A DNA stretch of 64,000 nt from Bigelowiella natans CCMP2755 (Eukaryota; Cercozoa; Chlorarachniophyceae). Under the pieces are notes generated by a model. That model made no database searches. It saw only the letters and a program-made list of their open reading frames with translations, and was not told where the DNA came from. Location: NCBI GenBank assembly GCA_000320545.1, contig ADNK01000697.1:140001-204000 (forward strand), written 5' to 3'. Positions within the stretch are counted from its first letter, which is position 1, and every line of letters starts with the position of its first letter. Position numbers and translations under genes: made by a program. Below, one piece after another: positions 36,860-48,836 of this stretch.

Positions 36860-37232
36860 CGGAAATTATTCATTAATGTGTCGTCATCTTTAGAGATTAA
36901 ATTGGTATCCAACATAGTTTTCATTGTAATGGAAGTATCATAGTAGACAGAATCGATCATGACGCAAAAATAAAGCTCAAAATGCTCGTTAGCCCTTCTA
37001 TTAATGAGGTAGCCTCGATTAGAAATACACATTACTCCCTTTCTGCAATAATGTACTGGGAATTCTATGATTCGTCGTCAGCTGTTTTTATCAAAAATGC
37101 TGGATGAGAATCATTATGGTGCAGTCGCAAAATGATCTTCATTTCTAACCTCTCAGCTCGGATTTCCTTTGACTTTGAGACATTTCGAAGAATACAGATG
37201 CAAGATGCCTCAGGCTGTTACTCTGATGTTGG

Positions 37233-37233
37233 A

Positions 37234-37272
<39 letters not shown>

Positions 37273-37390
37273 CAGCAGCACATCATTTGCGGTCAGCTTC
37301 GAAAAAATCTCGTCACATCCACATTATTATATTCACAGCAGCACATCATTTGCGGTCAGCTTCGAAAAAATCTCGTCACATCCACATTAT
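37233..37390. repeat. (TA)n run followed by a 63-bp tandem duplication
   Basis: A TA run (37233-37269) leads into two copies of a 63-bp unit (37268-37330 and 37331-37390) that are identical over the 60 bp compared. The second copy reaches the last codons of the SFI1-like gene, so the duplication touches its 3' end. Confidence 0.9.
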
Positions 37391-40374
37391 TTGGAAGGTT
37401 GAAGAGCATACCTTCGTTTCGCCGCTTTGTGATACCTCCAGCCCTTCCACGACATTGCTCTTAATGCTGCTGGCTCTCGAGTGCCGAAGGCTCCGCTGAT
37501 GCTCGGTTCTCTGGCGAAACCTGTTGGCGTGAGCCTGCGCCCTCCAGTTGATGAACAGGTTGCAAAGAGCTCTCTGGCCTCTTAGAGAAACGACATCGTC
37601 GGCAGCCATCCGCATTCGGATGCAACGCCGCGCTTTCTGCACCCATGTGCTCAAGAATCGTCGTTGCATTTCATCTCGGCACCGGAAGAAGAAGCTCTTC
37701 ACCCGCGTCTTGTAGGCAAGATGCAGACGCCACTTTCTGAGCACGGTCTGCCCTCTCTTAACGGCCTGGGTGAGATGTCAGTCACAACAACCCAACGCAT
37801 CAGCAATCAAGATGAAAAACACAAAAGGAGGAGGAGGAGGAGGAGGAGGCAAAGTAATGGGAAATTCCAAAGTTTTTTGATAATAAATACTTGCAGTGGC
37901 TGGCGTCATCATAGCAATTAGTTACGAATGATGGGTCTTTGAGCACAGTAGTCAACTTCTATCAAAACTTACCAGGTACAAATGCATCTGCGCTAGCAAC
38001 GTGTTTCGTGTTCTCCTCCGACTCCTCATCGACCCATGCCACGATTGGAAGGTCAGCTCCATCGCTCGATGTGCCCTCATCAGGCCCACAGAATGCCTGC
38101 AGCTTCGCCAGCCGCTCCTCACGCGCTGCTTTGGTTTGAAGATGCAACGTTCTCATTCGGTGAAAGCAGCTTGACAGCTTGGCGTGTGCCCGGATGGAGA
38201 GGAAACTATTCCCCACTCTCCTAGTCTCAATACGGAGCTTCTGCGCAAGGACGAGGGCTCTGAAGGCATCGAGCTGCAGCCTTCGTTCACGATTTGCTGC
38301 TACGAGAGCCGCAGTCTCCTCACACCGGAGCATGTGAGCGGTACGTTTCCAGCGTCTCATCGCAAGGCCTACCACCAGCCTCCGATAGCTTAGATTGAGC
38401 CGATGGGCATTTAGCCATGAAGCGAAGCAACGGCTGGCCACCTGTTTCGCCCTGCTTTGCTGATATAGTAGCAGACACGACTGCAGTGAAGCTTTCCTTT
38501 CTAACCGAGAGCGAAGAAGATACACCCAAGCCCGTAGAGCCGTCCTTGAATGACGCAACTGTGCCAATCTCACCACGGCAGCTCCAACGCTTTTGAGGCG
38601 GGCTGTAGATTGAGAGCGATTGCGCCATGCCGCCAAGGCAGCCCTCCGCCGTATCCTTCGAACGATGTTTCTCGCAGCCCCCTCCCTGAGAGCCAAGAGG
38701 TGGTTTCTCACGTACCTTTGGGCGACCCTCGCACGCAAATGAAAGGCGGTGGCGCGGAGGCTCACACGATGCCGCGTCGCTCCCCTCCACCTATTGATTG
38801 CGCATGACCGCTTGTATTCCTCGAATAACATGTTGCTTTGGCCATATGCGAGCTGCGAGCGAATAGAGGCCCTCCTCCACGCCAAGAACGCCTCTCTGAG
38901 GCGTGCCCTTGCTGCTCGGCGCTGCTTGAGCGCTATTCTCCACGTCCTGAAGGCTGTCTGCTTTGCTCGAGCCCGTGCGTTTCCCCTTGCTGCCGCTGCT
39001 ATCCTCCAGGGAACAAGAACCCGTTTGTACGAACGGAGCGTGCCCAAAGCCACTACCTGAGCGCAGACTTTCTCGGTTGCCCTGCGGTGATTGAGGTGCT
39101 TGAGCCAGGTCGCTAGGATGCTCCTCGTCCGTCGCATTTTGCAGCCCTTTCGTACGAGCTGGAACGCCCTTCCGCATGACCAGATGTGAAGAGAAAATCG
39201 CAAAACCATAGCTTTTCTCGCTGCCAAGTGCTTCGCTAGTCTCGCCTCTAGCACACACCCGTGCCACCTCACAACCGCTGCTCTCGAGAGACCGCGGATC
39301 AAAACCGAGTCAACAGATGCGGAAAACCTTGCTGATTTCCTGCGTCTCTCCAGAGCGTCTTTCCATTGAAGGTACGACTTACGGAGTTGTTTTGATTTCC
39401 CATTCTTTGCTTCGAATAACTGGAGGAGGAGCCGTTCGTTGGCCATCCGCCCTTGTCTAGCCTTCCAGGCTCTTAGGCACACGAGTGTACGGAACATATC
39501 TGCTCTCCTCGCTCGCTGGCTCTTTGCTTCTCTCAAAATCTTGCGTCGGCGAGAGAATTGCATCCAGCGTTGCACCGCCATATCGGTGGATTTTGTGCAG
39601 AAATCCGCGTACGCTTCGTCGCTAGCGCGTTTCAAATGCAACCTACCCAGACAGCATTGAAGTGCGCACAGGAAATCATATCAGTGAATGAACGCGTATC
39701 ATCCAGACGCATGCAACGCGGTGCAATGGGCGATGTACAACATTTGGGCGGTCAAAGCGTACCGTTTCGATCGCGTGTGCCAGTCCTGCAGCATCCCCTT
39801 CACCCTGAGCAGCGTCGTGTTAACGATGACGGTCGTGGTGATTCCATGCCGCATTTTCTTCACTCTGAGAGCACGCCTCCAAGCCGAAAACACCTGGGAG
39901 CTCCTCCGCGAAATGAGAAATTGTAGGGCCTGCTTCGTGGACCTGGAATAGCGGGTCCAAGCTCGGAAGATCCTCGGTTTCACCTTGTGCTGTGCATAGC
40001 TTTTCAGGAGTCTTCGATTCTCTTGTTGAGACTTTACAGCCTGCTCCCAGGATGTCAGCGCTCCGTGGAGGAGGCGTTGCACATGCGACGAGAGGACGCA
40101 TTCCGCCGCCTCTCTGAGAGTCTTGTAGCGTGCGTTTAGGCGGGAGGCCGTTGTCCAGCTCCTTAGTACAAGCGCCTTTAAGTTGCACGCACGAAGTCTG
40201 CAAACACTGATCGCTCTCAGTCGAAGCTGGTGACGCCTATTGGGTGTGCGGGATGAGATATGATAAATATATGAATATAATACATATTCATATATGTTGA
40301 ATCGAGCAAAAAATAAAAGAGAGAGCTGCTTTGTAACACATAAAACTATACATGTATGTCTATACACTACAAAT

Positions 40375-40434
<60 letters not shown>

Positions 40435-43400
40435 CGTAATATACGGAATGAAGTATCACCTCATACTGAGGTTTCTCCATTCAGCCCACACGCCTCGAAA
40501 GCGCTTGATTCTCATCCCGGTGGCCCATACACGGATTCGACGTCTCCAGCGTGCAAGCTCCCTCCAATGGAAAAGAGCTGCGTTGGCTCGGTTCAGTTGG
40601 CAGTCGATTTGGACATGAGAGACAAGTTCCTGCCTTCGCGCCATCTTGCTGTTCCATCGTCTCCATATCGTCCGTAGATAGCTGATTGTCGCGCAGTTTT
40701 TCATCATCTTTGCGTGCTTACGCTCAGCTCGTTTGTGCATTGCGGCCGAAAACCACGCAGTGAACCGCCATCCTACGGCTTTGTTAAAATAGAGCTGCGA
40801 CGCATGCTGGTGGTACGCCCTGCGCCTTCTCGCTGAATGGAACGCGTTCACCCACCGCGACATGCAACCGCCTAGGGTGCGAAGCCTTCTCGTCTGGACC
40901 AGCCTCCTGTCAGATCTCCGCAACCGCGAAGTGCGGCGCCATGAGTGGAACAAGCGCTCGAATTTATGCTGTCTCCACCGAATGCACGACTGCTCCCACT
41001 GTGAGGCCCGGGAAGCCCTTCCCCGCCAAACGTTGAGCCAACGACGCGTGGAGTGTATATCAGCTGCGAAGAGCTCTGTTCGTCGGCGGGCTGCCAAACC
41101 ACACCAGTCCGTTAATACACACGTACACACGCACACACACACACAAACAGCAACACAACGGACAGCGTATGCTGCTGCCTCTTGCAGCAGAAGCCTCCTT
41201 TTCGAGGCGACGACTCGCAAGAGAAGAGAAAAAGGAAATAAACCGCGCTCTAACAGCTTTCGCAGCGATCATTTTTGGCATACATGAAGCAAGGGGTTGA
41301 GTCTAAATCCCCTTTCACTTCCATATCCTCCTGAGGCATTTGTTGTCTTCCAACTATTCAACCCCCCCCCTTCCGTATTATTTTCCATGACTTACCACTT
41401 GCAGCTGAGACTCTCGACCACAGCTCGAGGCATTTCTGTATCTTCTTTTGTCTGAGCATGCTTTTCACTGCGACTTCGTGCTCTGCCAAGAGGTGAGTGT
41501 TATGGTGTACGTGGACCCAAGCTCCGAAGCTTCCCCTCACAAGTCGCCTATCACGAGCAGAGTCGGCCTAGGGTAGTATGGTTGGGTTGGTGGGTGTAGG
41601 AACATGATCATGCATGCCTCTTGTCTAATATGTCACCTTCACTACCTTTCGTATTCTTCTTTGCTCCCTTTTCTCTCTCCTCTCCCTGTCGCTTCTTGCT
41701 CGAGATCGCCACCACCGTATAACCGAGCAGACGCGGTGCTTCTGGGCAGCGTTTCTCATAATGACGCTCCGCTTGCTCGCCGTGATCACAGCCTTCCAGC
41801 TACGGATAGACGCCAGCAGTTGGAGCCCTCTCTGCCGCTTCCTAAACTTGCTCAGCGCGTACCAGGTGGAGAGATTGAGCTTCTTTTTGGCCCTTGTTGA
41901 GGATGCAATTGCGCGTTGGGCCTGCTGCTTCACCAGCCTAGTCTTAAGGCCGAGTCGCCGCCATTCGTTTATAATCGCAGTTTTTTGTTTTATCTGACGT
42001 TTCTGTCGATGCACGCAAGCTTGGGTAACCAGGTTGAGAGCAACATGCTCGTACTGCAGCTTCCACCTGTTGAAAGCAGCTCTGAGCACACGACGGCCTC
42101 CTATCTCTTGCACTTCTACCAGGCAAATTCGCATGGCTTTTCTCTTCTTTGTTCTTGCGTTCCATGTGCTCAGCAAATGTCGCAGTCTCCAGCTATGTAC
42201 CGCTTTCATAATCCGTATACTCTGAGCGCATGAGGCCTTCCAGAGGCAGACGTAGCGCCTCTGCAATATCTTTTTGATAACATTCGTCGCTTTCGCTACA
42301 GCTGAAAGTTGTTTCCACCTTGGGAAAACTCTCTTGAGGACTAAGCCGCTTCTGAATGCATTTGCTGTCTGTACTGTTCGTATAGCTGCAATTCCGCCTC
42401 TCCAACGGTTCCAGTATCTCTGTGCGAGCATAATGTGTATTTCTCTCTCGGCTCGAGCCGCAAGGGACCTTCTCGCCATTGCAGCACGCCAAAGCTTTAA
42501 AGCTTTTCGCTGCACAAGCTGCCGTTCGAGGGATGATAGCAGCGCAGTTCTCCGCAGGGAGTTGGCTTTGGCCAGACGCCATTGTTGGTATGCTCTCTTA
42601 CTCAGCAAGTCGCGCCGGATGTGCTCGGCCCTTAATATTTCAACATAGCTTCTCTTCCAATGCTGAAAAGCTGCTGCTTTACGCCTCTCTTGTACACGTA
42701 GCTCTAAAGCCTGTGACGAGAGCCTCGTGAGCCTTCTCTCCCTCACGAAATCCACCCACAGTGCGACTGCATTGTCTTTTACCTTAAGAGCGCGAGCAGC
42801 TAGGGCGCGGTCCAGCCTAAACGCCAGCAGCATTCTGGCGGATAACAGGCTGCGCCAAAGGAAAAAGCTGTTCTGTACTAAATGAAACTGAGCGCATCTT
42901 GCCCTGGTTATGGCCTCTTTAATACGCAGATAAGAATGCCGCCGACTGTACGAGCGCCATCTCTGAAGGGCCAGCTTCATGGAGTTTTTCACGGATTGCT
43001 TCCTAGCTACGCTCTCTACTGCCATTTCTGTGCTGGCTTGTGACCATCGGGAAAATATCTTCCTTAATGTAAGCAGTTTCTTCGTTCGGGAGGTGGTGGC
43101 CAGCCTGTCTTGAAGGAGCTGCAGGTGCTGTAGGCGATTTCGCCAGGACGAAAAGTGAACCGCAAGAAGGGACATCTTACAGCGCCGCCGCGACATTTTC
43201 CTTCTCCGCGATTCGTGTTTCCAAAAGATGAGTAAATCCCTGGCGGATCTTGCCTTGCGGTCTTCGAGGAATCTTTTCGCCCAAAACACCTGCTTCCATT
43301 GCGAGAAATGGACAGCTAGTGCTCTCTGTCTGCGGAAGGCGACCTGATTGTTTTCGAGCAAGCTGGAGACACGCGTAAGCCGCAATGCGTTCTTCCACGA

Positions 43401-44899
43401 GGAGAAGGCATTGCGAACGAGGAAGGTCTTTTCTAGAGTAAGAGCGGAGGTGATAGCGCATGTTTGTCCATGCCATTGGTTGTATCGGCTTCGAAGGTTC
43501 CACCGCGCCCAATGGATCAGAGCTTTCAGCGTTTGCTGTTGGGATACTCTAGAGCATCGTGCCTTTCTTTTCCAACAGGATATAGAAGTCTTCACTCGAT
43601 AGTTCATTAGGTGCTGTTGAGCGTGTCGCTCTGCTTTCAGCGTTGACCTTGAAGTTAGAACCCACGGTGCCCATACACGCTGCAACACGATTCTTCGCCA
43701 ATGCGACGTAGCTTTGCTATTCTTCATATCGTTGACCTCTCTTCGGATCCTCCTTTCCCTCTCGATATGAAACTCTCTCCGCCATCGATTGAAACACATC
43801 TTCACTCGCATAAAATCGCAATAGAAGTTGTCGCTACTTCTGTTACTCCTACTATCTCGTCCCCCTCCTCCACCCTCTCTTTCCTGATCGTCTTCTTCAA
43901 GGTCTAGAATGGATAGCTTAGAAGATTCGAAGGCCGCGGAGATGCTTTCACGCCGAAACGATGAGGTAGATGGATATGAAATCCACTGAAGGGAACGCTT
44001 CGCTTCTGCGGTGTTATTGTCTTGTGCTACTAATACTTCTTCGGGCTTATTCCGCCACAACCGGCTTGGTGATGTTGCTCTATGACTGCTACTACTGTAC
44101 ATTTTCCCGGATATTCTCGCCCTTTCAGGTGAACTTTCTCCAATTGAATGTTCGGCTGTGTATTCCGTCGGCGCATTAGACACTCTAGTAACATGCTCGC
44201 CCTAAATTTAATCGTAACATGCGTTGATAGCGTGAGTATGATGCGACGGAAGAAACGATGGATTTTTAATCTGAGTACACCAATTATTGATTCACGAACC
44301 ATATTACGAAAATCCGCCATCTTGTCCAAGAACCCGTCCCTGCTATTGTCGGTGATGTTGAAGACGAGATCAGTTTCTTTGAGGTGCCGACGGCTGTTCC
44401 CTAGTGAATGTAAATGCAGGCTCTTCGATGGGGCAATTGCAACAAAATCCGATGAAGACTTTTCGTCAATGGTGATAGCAGGTGATCCGTTTGATTCAGG
44501 AGAATCTAGCCGAGCCAATATTTTGTAATGCCTCTCCTGTGTTGATAAAAAAGTGGATGCAGTTGTTAAGATGATTCGACACTTATATGTCTTGCGTGGT
44601 CTCGTGGTGTACCGCGAAGAGGCTTTGCAACTTCTCGCTCCACGTCGTTCCTTTAGAGGTTGAAAGCTCCAAGATTTGTTGATGAAAGAACGAATCTTCA
44701 GTGTGATCGATTCCATGTTCCGTGAGCACTCTCTGGAGATGGACAGGATGTATGAGCAAAAAAATTCTACTATGGATTCACAGTGCACCTTGTACGATTG
44801 AAGGAGGATGCCGAGAAGTGGTGTTCCCCCCACAGTATTTTGATCGGCATGATTCGCAATATCCCCGAGGATCTTCAGCACTGGGATGTTCTCTGTCAT
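37376..44899 (-). CDS. Giant SFI1-like centrin-binding repeat protein
   Basis: A spliced minus-strand gene whose exons all encode Trp-centred helical repeats of SFI1 type, for example LALQRWRSYSRRHS, AYQQWRLAKANSLRR, ALKLWRAAMARRS and ALCNLFINWRAQAHANR. There are dozens of repeats spaced about 25-35 residues. Main exons: 44183-about 41645, 41575-41400, about 41100-40456, about 40240-39700, 39641-37975 (donor gtaagt) and 37795-37376. In SFI1 each repeat binds a centrin on one long helix that builds centrosome or basal-body filaments, so this product should be a centrin-scaffold rod of over 2,000 residues, rich in Arg. An open frame at 44899-44030 (MTENIPVLKILGDI) in another phase is the probable N-terminal exon, but I could not find a junction in phase, so the start may instead be near 44190. 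A (GT)n tract at 41110-41150 falls where an exon begins. Confidence 0.8.
40378..40434. repeat. Compound (TA)n(GT)n microsatellite in SFI1-like intron
   Basis: TA run to about 40413 followed directly by GT units to 40434. Same AT-then-GT order as the 22.6 kb repeat. Confidence 0.95.
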
Positions 44900-45023
44900 T
44901 ATCGCATAGCTACTAGTTAGTGTGGCGGGCCCAGGAGATCGTGCTTGCTGAAATGTGGATCCGAGGTTTCTTGTTTGTCAACGCACCAAAAGTGTCCTAC
45001 GTTTTGACATCTGCGACATTCCA
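44900..45023. promoter_or_regulatory. Short bidirectional promoter region
   Basis: Only about 125 bp separate the divergent candidate start codons at 44899 (minus) and 45024 (plus). Both transcripts would need to start here if the starts are right. Confidence 0.35.
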
Positions 45024-45856
45024 ATGAGCTGGTATTCAATTAAAAATGAGTGGATGGCGGGAAATCTTGAGAAAATGTACAAAAACTCGAGAGAATCTCT
45101 GGATTTAACTCTTAAAATTATCGGAAGGCAACCTCCTTACAAAAGCAAGTGCTCACATTTCATCGATCCATGAAATCAGAGCTTGAGGAGGGAGAGAAAT
45201 CAAAGGAATCACCTGACAAAACCAACGGTGTACAGGCTACTCGAGATGGTGGAAAGTTCGTTGGGACCCACCCAGCCTCGCCAAACGATTTTAAAGAGCT
45301 TGACGAAAAAACCTATCAGAATTTTCTTCAGAGGCACAAACTCTGCAGTGTGTTATCGGAGATCCCTTCTTCTTCACTAGTGAATTGTCAACATTTTCCA
45401 TCAGAGATTAGATCAGCAACTACTGAACTCTTCGAGCAATCATGGAAGACAAGCTCACTCGTTTATGCCATCGCGGCCGATGTTCAACGTGGTGTGGCGA
45501 AGGCAATTAAAGAAGGTAGGATCGAAGAAGCTTCGGATCTTGAAGTAAATTCAAGGCATCTTTTGCTTGCAGCTAGCAACTCATTGGCAAAAATGTTGTC
45601 TAAGTGCAGAGCTATTGCCAATCAGAGATCAAATAGCTACCCTTCCAACATATATTTTTCTACCCCTGACGACGCTCGGAATATTACACAATTCATTCCA
45701 GAAGCGAAAACAGACCCGTCGCATTCGCAATCGACTTGTGACACACAAGAAGCTGCTTATCATGTTCAAACCGAGCCATACGAGGTGGAAGATGAAGAGG
45801 AGGAAGATATTCATAGTCTGAACGACCGAAAAAGGAGCAACAAGAACCCCACGTAA
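45024..45856 (+). CDS. Hypothetical acidic alpha-helical protein
   Basis: An ATG at 45024 (MSWYSIKNEWMAGNLEKMY) precedes a probable intron near 45130, and a second exon from about 45170 runs to a stop at 45854-45856. The second exon contains FKELDEKTYQNFLQRHKL, a middle helical part (SLVYAIAADVQRGVAKAIKE; ASNSLAKMLSKCRAIAN) and a very acidic end (VEDEEEEDIHSL) followed by a basic tip (DRKRSNKNP). I do not recognise the family. The gene is divergent from the SFI1-like gene at about 125 bp and is followed after 48 bp by the kinase start in the same orientation, so it might be a 5' part of the kinase gene, although the in-frame stop argues against it. Confidence 0.5.
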
Positions 45857-45904
45857 TTGCAAATGCTAAGTAGTTTGATAGTATTTGAATCGTGATGAGA
45901 TGGG

Positions 45905-48108
45905 ATGGAATACTTCAAACAACACAGGTACAACGAATGCTACATTAATATGGATGCAAAAACTTTAAAACAATCGACGAAGAACACGAAGGTGGAATCG
46001 TTTGTATATAAATCATCCGACGTGGAGGCGCTAGAAAAGATAGGGGAGGGAAATTTCTCAACTAATTGGAGAGCACGGATCATAGGAAATCCGGAGAGGC
46101 CAGAACTTGCGGTAGCGCTCAAGGTTTTAGATCATATAAATCAAATAGGCATGCAAAGCTAATCTCCTTTACAATATAGATTCCGAAGGATGGCGTCTCG
46201 TCAGATGAATTAAAGAAGGAGATGATGGGTACAAGGCTTAAGTTGCACGCTAATGTCCATTGATGTATATGATGCCATTAGGTTTGTTGGCGGTGGCTGG
46301 CCAGATAAATATCATGAACTTTCTAGGAGTAATGGTTGACAAGAATGGTTCACAAAGCTTTCTCACTGAATACTGTTCTCGTGGTAGCCTGGACACCCTC
46401 CATGGTAGTGTTGACCTGAGGGATGAAAAGTACTTCTGGAAGATCGCTACTGGATTGCTCCTCGCCGTCGTCCATTTGCACGAGTTAAAATTAATTCATA
46501 GGTTGTTACCACTGGTACTGTAGGTTGATTGCTTGCAATGAGTTAACATTTCGTTGTTGTAAACAGGGACATCGCATGTCGAAACATTCTAGTCACAGAA
46601 AATTGGGAGGTCAGGCTTGCTGATTTTGGATTGACAGTGAGAGCCCCTACAGGGCAGGTTCACATTAAGCCTAATGAGGCTCTGCCCTGGCCTTGGATGG
46701 CTCCTCATACTCTGAAAGAGAAGGCTTTCACTTTTCGCTCCGATATCTACTCTGTTGGCGTGACGCTTTGGGAGGTACTTACAAAGGGCAAAGTTCCTCA
46801 CGCAGACCAGGATGGGGTGTTGGATTACGGAATCGTCGATCAGATAATAGAAGGCAAACGAAAATTACACGTACCTACAGAGTACGAGCCAACGAAAATG
46901 GGTAGGTTGGTGAAAGAATGCTTCAAATCCGATAAAAGTGCATATCTCCTAGTTGCACACTTGGTCCCAGGAGGACTCCAAGCATTGATTGAATCTGGCT
47001 CTCCAGATGCAAAAAGTCGTGCCGAAGACTGGATTCCGCAATTAATGGTAGGGCATCCTATTTATTCGATTTATAGAGAGTAACGGGTATGTTATTGCAC
47101 AGATTGACGGAAGGGATTTCAGCATTGTTATTGAGGTAGACGGGTTAAAGTTTGCAGCCACATGGAAGCCTAATCAATGGCCGGAAAGCATCATGTTGAA
47201 CACATTTGAGACAAAAGAAACTTTTCTAATTGTTGATCCTCGAAAGGCTATGGCCCTTACACCTGCCAAGAAGGTCCCTGGATGTGTTCTCTCCATTCCT
47301 TTGAACCCAAACGATGCGAGCCAAAAATGGCATTACGATGCAGAAACGAAATCAATTGTAAACGTATCAACGGGGCAAAAATTGGACTTACAAATTATGA
47401 AAGGCAACCAAAAAAACGAGCAGGTTAAGATAATAGCAACATCCAACGGTTCCAGTTCCGATGAAAAGTTGTCTCAATGGATTTACGAAAGTTCAACAGG
47501 AACAATAAGGAATCGAAAAACTGGAAGCGGATGCCTCGTTGGAATTTCAAAGTATGACGTCACAATAGGTGATTCGCCACAGAAATGGGTCATTCTGAAA
47601 CATTGCGACGAAGTCTACGATATTGAACTTCCGGCAGGTGAAAGTTTACACATCAATGTGTCTGTAGGATTGAACTGAGTCAAAATATTTTGTAGGTTTC
47701 AATAGCCATAATGTCACAGTGGTGCCTTATGATCCAAAGGATGAGGATCAGCACTGGAGATGGAAAAGAGAGAGTGGTGGTAGTATTGTTCACAAAAAAA
47801 GCGGGAAACACCTTGACGTCTTTCAAGGCGAGAGACGGTCCCCATTGTGCGTGTGGAGAGCTCATGGAGCAGAGAATCAGCAATTTGAGTATCACACAAA
47901 GATGAAGAAGCTACGTAACTATTTTCTCGAGGCTGATAACGACCACTCCGTGGTTGTGTTGGTTGACCAGAAGCAAATCTCAGGTGAGAGATTGTATGAG
48001 ATGCACACGTATGAGACTGAAATGAAAAGTGACGGGAAGTATCCAAATTGGGTTACTCCTTCTAATTTCGAGTTGATCCCTATTTCTAGTGAGGGTACCT
48101 GCAGCTAG
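45905..48108 (+). CDS. Tyrosine-kinase-like kinase fused to beta-trefoil (ricin-type) repeats
   Basis: ATG 45905 (MEYFKQHRYNE). Kinase motifs: IGEGNFSTNWRARI (glycine loop), ALKVLDH (ATP lysine), FLTEYCSRGSLDTL (hinge), then HRDIACRNILV created exactly by splicing 46501/46567, ADFGLTV (DFG) and SDIYSVGVTLWEVLTKGK. The activation segment ends WMAPH where WMAPE is usual. HRDxxxRN and WxVxxWEV-type spacing fit the TKL/tyrosine-kinase-like group. After a 55-nt intron (47048-47102) comes a C-terminal lectin-type region with QxW beta-trefoil repeats: ASQKWHYDAETKSIVNV, LSQWIYESSTGTIRNRKTG and, after another intron near 47680-47698, DQHWRWKRESGGSIVHKKSG, then ENQQFEYH. The stop is at 48106-48108. 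No membrane helix is seen. The fold may bind sugar, actin or lipid and target the kinase. Confidence 0.8.
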
Positions 48109-48836
48109 TGTACTGCGTAACAAATATTTTTGAATGATTCTGATGACCCTCGATCGTCCCATCCTTTTGTAGCGTTTACTGCCAGCAATGTTTCACGATC
48201 ATCTAGTTATCTAGTCATGCATGCCGACTAGCCGAGTATGCTAGTATGCTGAATGAACAGTGCTGTGCATGAGTTTATTGCGCTGATGTGGCGGATGCTG
48301 TTCACATGCAATTGTGAATTGTTTTATTAAGCTGTTGCAATATCGCAGCAGCATCCCACCCCATAATATCGCTAGATGGGGTACGTTGTATGCATGTTAG
48401 CGCGCAATCTGTGCGAATAGCAAAACGTACAAGCAGCTATCTAGCTATGTCTGGTTGCAACTATTCCTAACATGCATGCTACCGCCATGTGTGCAAAGAT
48501 GCACGTCGTTATTTGATATGCATGCTTATTGGGTGCAGGCCTGACGCAGACTACGAGAAATAAGTAAGCAGAATTAGAGTAGTGCGTCTACATGCTATGC
48601 TAGCATGACGCTCTAGCACATTATGAATAGGTACCATTTACCATCGTTATGTTATTGCGGATTATGTACGCACTTGATGCTTGCCTGGCATTGGCACTAT
48701 TCGAGGACACTGCTACATGCCTCGATGATCTAGATATGATATGCGATCAGTTTTCATGACATAAAACAAGAATTTTATTTTATTAACTTTCAATATTTTG
48801 GCAAAGCATGCAAAGAGGTGGCCATATTTCGCGAAG
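48109..48836. other. Convergent intergenic region rich in CTAG/CATG words
   Basis: Between the kinase and BET 3' ends. Many gcatgc, ctagctag and atgctagcatg palindromes between 48200 and 48740. No gene supported. Confidence 0.6.

Larger units (their letters stand above)
36142..37375. other. Convergent intergenic region with local duplications
   Basis: Between the FANCM and SFI1-like 3' ends. AT-rich, with ctagctagctag near 36257, a 90-bp-spaced duplication, two (TA)n runs and a 63-bp tandem repeat. No gene supported. Confidence 0.6.

Noticed and set aside
38791-39267. Second-frame minus ORF in the SFI1-like gene
   Set aside because: It overlaps the repeat-bearing frame, which has the periodic Trp pattern; the alternative has none.
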